DNA from: Amycolatopsis vastitatis
GTDB lineage: Bacteria > Actinomycetota > Actinomycetes > Mycobacteriales > Pseudonocardiaceae
Length of the DNA: 64,000 nt
Direction of reading: 5' to 3'
Assembly: GCF_002234595.1 (NCBI RefSeq)
Contig: NZ_NMUL01000006.1
Coordinates: 124,001 to 188,000, forward strand
The notes below the pieces were generated by a model. That model was not told where the DNA came from, did not search any database, and worked only from the letters and a program-made list of their open reading frames with translations. The position numbers and the translations under genes were made by a program. Every line of letters starts with the position of its first letter. Positions within the stretch are counted from its first letter, which is position 1. Positions 60,130 to 64,000 of this stretch are shown here, one piece after another.

Positions 60130-60777
60130 GTGAGCAGTGCCGATGAGCCCGATCCCGTCCGCGTCCTCCTCGTCGAGGACCACGACATGGTGGCGGAGGC
60201 GCTGCAGCTCGCGCTCGACCGCGCCGACGGCATCACCGTGGTCGGCCGCGCCCGCTCGCGGGCGGAAGCCGTCGCCGACGCGCGCGAGCACGCCCCGGAC
60301 GTCGTGGTTCTGGACCGGCGGCTCGCCGACGGCGACGCTCTCGGCGTCATCGCGGAGCTCGGCTCGGCCGGCGCGCGGGTGCTGGTGCTGACCGGTGACG
60401 CCACCCCGGCGGTCGCCGTGCAGGTGGCGCAGGCGGGCGGCGCCGGTCTCCTGTTCAAGTCGTCCCAGCTCGGGGTGCTGGAGGCCGCCGTGCGGGACGT
60501 CGCCGCCGGGGGCGTGGTCTTCGAGCCGGAACTGCTGCCCGGCGTCTTCGACCGGCTCACCGGCCGGGGACCCGCCGGCGGTTCGGCGCTGACCGCGCGC
60601 GAGCGCGAAACCCTCGACCTGCTCGCCGAGGGCGCGACGACCGACGAGATCGGCAGGCGGCTGGGCGTGTCCCGCAACACCACGCGCAACCACGTGCAGC
60701 GGGTGCTGGAGAAACTCGGGGCGCGGTCGAAGCTCGAAGCCGTCGCCGTCGCCCGCCGGGAGGGCCTCATCGGCTGA
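60130..60777 (+). CDS. NarL/LuxR-family response regulator
   Basis: 215-residue regulator: receiver (about 8-125) with phospho-acceptor Asp in VVVLDRRLAD, and C-terminal LuxR helix-turn-helix (about 150-212; LTARERETLDLLAEGAT, NTTRNHVQRVLEKLGARSK). GTG 60130 is favoured over GTG 60118 because GAGGA lies 5 nt before it. The NarL type matches HisKA_3 kinases like the one at 61299, so that kinase may be its partner. Confidence 0.9.
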   Translation: MSSADEPDPVRVLLVEDHDMVAEALQLALDRADGITVVGRARSRAEAVADAREHAPDVVVLDRRLADGDALGVIAELGSAGARVLVLTGDATPAVAVQVAQAGGAGLLFKSSQLGVLEAAVRDVAAGGVVFEPELLPGVFDRLTGRGPAGGSALTARERETLDLLAEGATTDEIGRRLGVSRNTTRNHVQRVLEKLGARSKLEAVAVARREGLIG

Positions 60778-60847
60778 TGCACCTGCACCAGTGCGCGGTG
60801 GCGGTTTGCATCTCGCGCCGCCCGGCGCCGCCCGGCAGGCTGGGACG

Positions 60848-61246
60848 GTGAACATCCCTGCCCCGCTCACCGCGGAGTGCGCCCTGACCGACCTGGCGGG
60901 CGGACTGGCCGCCGTGCGCCGGTTCACCCGGCTCACCCTGCTGGCCTGGGCGAGCGACGTCGCGGTCGACGACGCGCTCCTGATCGTCACCGAGCTCGCG
61001 ACCAACGCCCTGCAGCACGCGGGCGGCTGCCCCGTCCTGCGGTTGAGCGTGACCGGCACGGAGGTCCGCGTCGAGGTCTTCGACGACAGCCCGGCGCCGC
61101 CGGTCCGGCGGCGTCCTGGCGCCGACGGCGGCTGGGGCCTCGCGCTCGTCGAGCGCCTGTCCGCGGGCTGGGGTACCACGCGCCACGGGCGGGGGAAGCT
61201 GGTCTGGTGTGCGTTGCCCGCCGCGTCCGCCGAACTCGCCGGCTGA
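60848..61246 (+). CDS. Anti-sigma-factor-type HATPase protein
   Basis: 132-residue RsbW/SpoIIAB-like ATP-binding protein. N box LIVTELATNALQHAGG and G box PGADGGWGLALVERLS of a GHKL ATPase with no kinase His domain. Streptomyces encode many such proteins that bind and release STAS antagonists or sigma factors. The STAS protein at 63120 is a possible partner. GTG 60848 is the likely start. Confidence 0.85.
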   Translation: MNIPAPLTAECALTDLAGGLAAVRRFTRLTLLAWASDVAVDDALLIVTELATNALQHAGGCPVLRLSVTGTEVRVEVFDDSPAPPVRRRPGADGGWGLALVERLSAGWGTTRHGRGKLVWCALPAASAELAG

Positions 61247-61298
61247 GCACCGGGGGCCATGGCGTGCCGGGCGCGGCGCGATCCGGCAAAGTGACCGC

Positions 61299-62738
61299 AT
61301 GGACGAAGCGCGCCGGCCGGACGACGACCGGTTCCGCCTGCTGGTGCAGGGAGTGCTGGACTACGGGATCTTCATGCTGGACACGGACGGCCGGATTTCG
61401 AGCTGGAACGCCGGCGCGGAGCGGATCAAGGGATATGCGGCGGAGGAGATCATCGGGAAGCATTTCTCGGTGTTCTACCCGGCCGAAGACGTGGCGGCGG
61501 GAAAACCGGCGCGGGAGCTCGAGGTGGCCGTCGAGCAGGGCCGGGTGGAGGACGAGGGGTGGCGGCTGCGCAAGGACGGCACCCGGTTCTGGGCGAACGT
61601 GGTGATCACGGCGTTGTACGACGAGCAGGGACGGTTGCGGGGCTTCGGCAAGGTCACCCGCGACATGACCGAGCGCCGCGCGGCCGAGCTGGCGTTGCGG
61701 GAGAGCGAAGAGCGGTTCCGCCTGCTGGTGCACAGCGTGCAGGACTACGGCATCTTCATGCTGGACACGGACGGCCGGATTTCGAGCTGGAACACGGGCG
61801 CGGAGCGGATCAAGGGATATGCGGCGGAGGAGATCATCGGGAAGCACTTCTCGGTGTTCTACCCGGCCGAAGACGTCGCCGCGGGTAAACCCACCTGGGA
61901 GCTGGAGGTCGCGGTCGAGCAGGGCCGGCTGGAGGACGAGGGGTGGCGGCTGCGCAAGGACGGCACCCGGTTCTGGGCGAACGTGGTGATCACGGCGTTG
62001 TACGACGAGCAGGGACGCTTGCACGGTTTCGGCAAGGTCACCCGCGACATGACCGAGCGCCGCAACGCCGAGCAGGCCCTGCGCGAACGCCGGCGGCTGG
62101 TCGGGCACCTGGTCGAGGCCCAGGAGGTGGAGCGGCGCCGGATCGCCTGGGACGTCCACGACGAGTCGATCCAGTCCATGGTGGCCGTCGGCATGCGCCT
62201 GCAGCTGCTCGCTTCCCGCCTGCCGGAACCGCAGGCGAACGCCGTCGGCGGCCTCGACGAGTCGGTGCAGGCGGCCATCGCCCGGCTGCGCGGCCTGGTG
62301 TCCCGCCTGCGGCCGCCGGAGCTCGACCGGCACGGGCTGGTGGAGGCGGTGTCGGCCTATGTCGACGACGTCGCCGGCCGCTGGGGGCTGGCGCATTCGG
62401 TACGGGACGACCTGACGGCCGAGCCGTCACCGGAAGCGGCGATCACCGTGTACCGCATCTGCCAGGAGGCACTCAGCAACGTCCACAAGCACGCCCGGGC
62501 CACCCGGGTCGCCGTCACACTGTCCACTGTAGACAACGGAACGCTCGTGCGGATCACCGACGACGGCGTCGGCACAGCCGGGGGAGACGCGGACGCGGGC
62601 CACTTCGGGATGGTCGAAATGCGCGAACGGGCCGAAGCCGCGAACGGCTGGCTTTCGGTGAGCAGCACACCCGGCGAAGGCACGACAGTCGAGTTCTGGT
62701 TGCCGATGCTGCCCGACGCGACGGGACTCGAACCATGA
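61299..62738 (+). CDS. Soluble PAS-PAS histidine kinase (NarX/DegS type)
   Basis: 479-residue cytoplasmic sensor kinase. Two PAS domains (about 12-128 and 140-256) are nearly identical; in each, SSWN-AGAERIKGYAAEEI and FSVFYPAEDVAAGKP stand out and a TERR-type helix ends the unit. HisKA_3 dimerisation domain with His287 in DVHDESIQSMV, then HATPase (about 375-472; EALSNVHKHARA, DDGVGTAG). The PAS sequence (YGIFMLDTDGRISSWN) is of a type common in bacterial light or redox sensors, but no cofactor Cys is visible. Coupled by ATGA to a receiver gene. Confidence 0.92.
   Translation: MDEARRPDDDRFRLLVQGVLDYGIFMLDTDGRISSWNAGAERIKGYAAEEIIGKHFSVFYPAEDVAAGKPARELEVAVEQGRVEDEGWRLRKDGTRFWANVVITALYDEQGRLRGFGKVTRDMTERRAAELALRESEERFRLLVHSVQDYGIFMLDTDGRISSWNTGAERIKGYAAEEIIGKHFSVFYPAEDVAAGKPTWELEVAVEQGRLEDEGWRLRKDGTRFWANVVITALYDEQGRLHGFGKVTRDMTERRNAEQALRERRRLVGHLVEAQEVERRRIAWDVHDESIQSMVAVGMRLQLLASRLPEPQANAVGGLDESVQAAIARLRGLVSRLRPPELDRHGLVEAVSAYVDDVAGRWGLAHSVRDDLTAEPSPEAAITVYRICQEALSNVHKHARATRVAVTLSTVDNGTLVRITDDGVGTAGGDADAGHFGMVEMRERAEAANGWLSVSSTPGEGTTVEFWLPMLPDATGLEP
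61332..62063 (+). repeat. 384-bp tandem duplication coding for the two PAS domains
   Basis: The stretch from 61332 repeats from 61716 with a period of exactly 384 bp (128 codons). The two copies differ at about eight residues over some 117, and most of those positions are clustered. Confidence 0.9.
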
Positions 62739-63115
62739 CCGAGCTGCGGGTGCTGATCTCCGACGACGACGTGATGATCCGCGACGTCCTCCGGGAAGTC
62801 CTGGACTCCGAGTCCGACATCGCCGTGGTCGCGGTCGCCGGCGACGTCGACGAGGCGATCCGGCTCGCCGAGCGGCACCGGCCCGCGGTCGCCGTCCTCG
62901 ACGTCCGGATGCCGGGCGGCGGCGGTGCGAGGGCGGCTCGCGAAATCGCCCGGTGCAGCCCGGAAACCGCCATCCTCGCTTTCTCCGCCTACGCCGACCG
63001 GGCGTCGATCGCGGGGCTCGCGGCGGCCGGCGTCACCGAATACCTGGTGAAGGGCGCGCCGAACAGCGCGATCGTCGAAGCCGTCCGGCGGCTGGGCGGT
63101 CAGTCACCTTCGTGA
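62735..63115 (+). CDS. Single-domain response regulator
   Basis: 126-residue receiver with DDD pocket (ISDDDVMIRDVL), phospho-acceptor Asp in VAVLDVRMPGGG, Ser in AFSAYAD and Lys in YLVKGAPN. There is no output domain, as in CheY-like proteins. The ATG overlaps the kinase stop. It may act as a phosphate sink or bind another protein; a NarL-type DNA-binding regulator is encoded at 60130. Confidence 0.9.
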   Translation: MTELRVLISDDDVMIRDVLREVLDSESDIAVVAVAGDVDEAIRLAERHRPAVAVLDVRMPGGGGARAAREIARCSPETAILAFSAYADRASIAGLAAAGVTEYLVKGAPNSAIVEAVRRLGGQSPS

Positions 63116-63119
63116 GCGG

Positions 63120-63512
63120 TCACCGGATCGGCCGGACGTTCGAGACGCCGTCGAAGTCCATCGGAAGCAGCGTGAACAGCCGCCGCACCGCGCGCGACTG
63201 CCCGGCGTCCACCGTGAGGTGCGCCCCGGCCGTGTCGGCGAGCAGCTGGGCCCGCAGCAACGAGTTCAGCCCGGCGACCGAGAAGAACGTGACGGCGGAG
63301 AGGTCGATGACGACCTCGTCGACCTGGCTGCGGATGCGGGACTGCAGGACTTCGTCGAGGCGGCGCGCGGTGCTGAGGTCGATTTCGCCGGTCACCTCGA
63401 CGACCACGGTGTGGAGTCCGGGACGCAGCACACGCAGTGACATGTGACCGCCGGCGCTCATCCAGGCGGTGGTGGTGAGTTCTCGGTCGGCCGAGCGTGG
63501 CTGGGGAACCAT
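63120..63512 (-). CDS. STAS-domain anti-sigma-factor antagonist
   Basis: 130-residue SpoIIAA/RsbV-like protein. TVVVEVTGEIDLSTARRLDEVL opens the STAS fold and VIDLSAVTFFSVAGLNSLL carries the Ser that is phosphorylated in this family. ATG 63512 is preferred over ATG 63530 because AAAGGG lies 8 nt upstream of it. It is convergent with the receiver gene (4 bp apart). The HATPase protein at 60848 may be its kinase. Confidence 0.87.
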   Translation of the reverse strand: MVPQPRSADRELTTTAWMSAGGHMSLRVLRPGLHTVVVEVTGEIDLSTARRLDEVLQSRIRSQVDEVVIDLSAVTFFSVAGLNSLLRAQLLADTAGAHLTVDAGQSRAVRRLFTLLPMDFDGVSNVRPIR

Positions 63513-63530
63513 CGCGGCACACCCTTTCAT

Positions 63531-63714
63531 CGGGCAGCAGGGGCGGACCGGACGTGGTAGGACGGGGTGCCGGAAAGGCGACCTGCCGGCCCGGGCGCGG
63601 AACGTCCGGCAGCGGCTGCTGGCTCAACCGTAGGGCTTCAGCATAGTGCATATGCACTAGATGGACCACCGGGTGTCGCCAGGTGGACGGTTTCGATCCG
63701 GTCAGGGGCAGCTG
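63531..63714. other. Upstream region of the STAS gene
   Basis: No gene supported. It holds the perfect palindrome at 63644-63659 and otherwise nothing recognisable. Confidence 0.5.
63644..63659. promoter_or_regulatory. Perfect 16-bp palindrome
   Basis: TAGTGCATATGCACTA, an AT-rich perfect dyad in a GC-rich gap, 130 bp before the STAS start. The form is that of a GntR-, MarR- or TetR-type operator; the binding protein is unknown. Confidence 0.5.
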
Positions 63715-63841
63715 TCAGTGATCTCGGCCGGTGAGCGAATCGGTGACCGTGCGTGGTTCGCGGCCGAGGAGTTCGGCGAGGAGGGGGATCCACCTGGGCG
63801 AAGCGGCCCTGCCGGGCGGCCTCGAAGAGGTCGAGCATCAT
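63715..63841 (-). pseudogene. Remnant of an NmrA/SDR-type reductase C terminus
   Basis: The minus-strand reading MMLDLFEAARQGRFAQVDP from 63841 continues, after a shift of one frame, as LLAELLGREPRTVTDSLTGRD and a stop at 63715-63717. Together these look like the usual C terminus of NmrA-type NAD(P)-binding reductases. No N-terminal Rossmann part is found upstream to the window end, so this is a truncated and frameshifted relic. Confidence 0.5.
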
Positions 63842-64000
63842 GCCAACGACGCTACCGAACACACGTGCGAACAAACATCGCTGAATCCGGTGAAACACCG
63901 AGGCGTGGTCCGCGGGTGCCGAGGAGGCGGTTTTGCTTGCGGGTTCACTAAAGTAGCCCACGTGGGCGCGTGAGCAGCCCCCGATTTCCACCCTATCGCC

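Overview
The window looks like chromosomal DNA of a very GC-rich filamentous actinomycete, most likely of the Pseudonocardiaceae (Amycolatopsis-like; the genus is an inference). The signs are the strong third-position GC bias, frequent GTG starts, many four-base ATGA/GTGA gene overlaps, CBM2-bearing secreted cellulases, an AfsA-type protein, an IniA/IniC locus, DUF3040 and DUF6292 proteins and F420-type oxidoreductases. I see no rRNA, tRNA, insertion sequence, prophage or CRISPR array.

Layout. 1-2.6 kb: two-gene LigD-type end-joining module (ligase cut by the window edge, then the polymerase), a UdgX-type uracil-DNA glycosylase and a CBS-domain protein. 2.7-10.8 kb: on the minus strand a cellobiose-type uptake operon (binding protein, two permeases, GH1 beta-glucosidase), then a pentonate dehydratase-like gene and a DUF3040 protein; a LacI/CebR-type repressor diverges from it. 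10.8-25 kb: the cellulolytic core. A GH48-GH5-GH6 operon is followed by a second binding protein with its own LacI regulator, an AA10 lytic polysaccharide monooxygenase, an AGE-family isomerase, an aldo/keto reductase and a Cip1-like protein. A GH74 xyloglucanase and an MFS sugar porter lie further on (30.7-35.1 kb). Copies of the palindrome TGGGAGCGCTCCCA sit just downstream of similar promoters before each of these secreted or uptake units, so the group reads as one CebR-type regulon that breaks down cellulose and xyloglucan and imports the oligosaccharides.

25.6-30.5 kb holds a tightly coupled operon: an NsdA-like regulator, an AfsA-type hotdog protein, a double carboxymuconolactone-decarboxylase-like protein, a HAD hydrolase and a medium-chain reductase. 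It could be a small butanolide-type signal pathway. 35-48 kb is mostly housekeeping or mixed: a Tat-exported beta-lactamase-fold hydrolase divergent from an OmpR-type two-component system, an LLM/F420 oxidoreductase behind a KstR-like box, metH, a FAD monooxygenase, a TPR-type regulator and a secreted PI-PLC-like enzyme.

48.6-58.5 kb is the most unusual region, an extended iniBAC-type locus: a MalT/LAL regulator, a 301-residue tandem-repeat protein with a His-rich tail, two dynamin-like GTPases (IniA, IniC), an acidic Pro/His-rich protein and a membrane-anchored protein with an Hsp70 nucleotide-binding domain but no substrate-binding domain. The last four are joined with almost no spacing. 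58.5-64 kb carries cutA, an RraA-like gene, a DUF6292 protein and a signalling group (NarL-type regulator, HATPase, kinase with two near-identical PAS domains, single-domain receiver, STAS antagonist), ending in a broken NmrA-type gene remnant.
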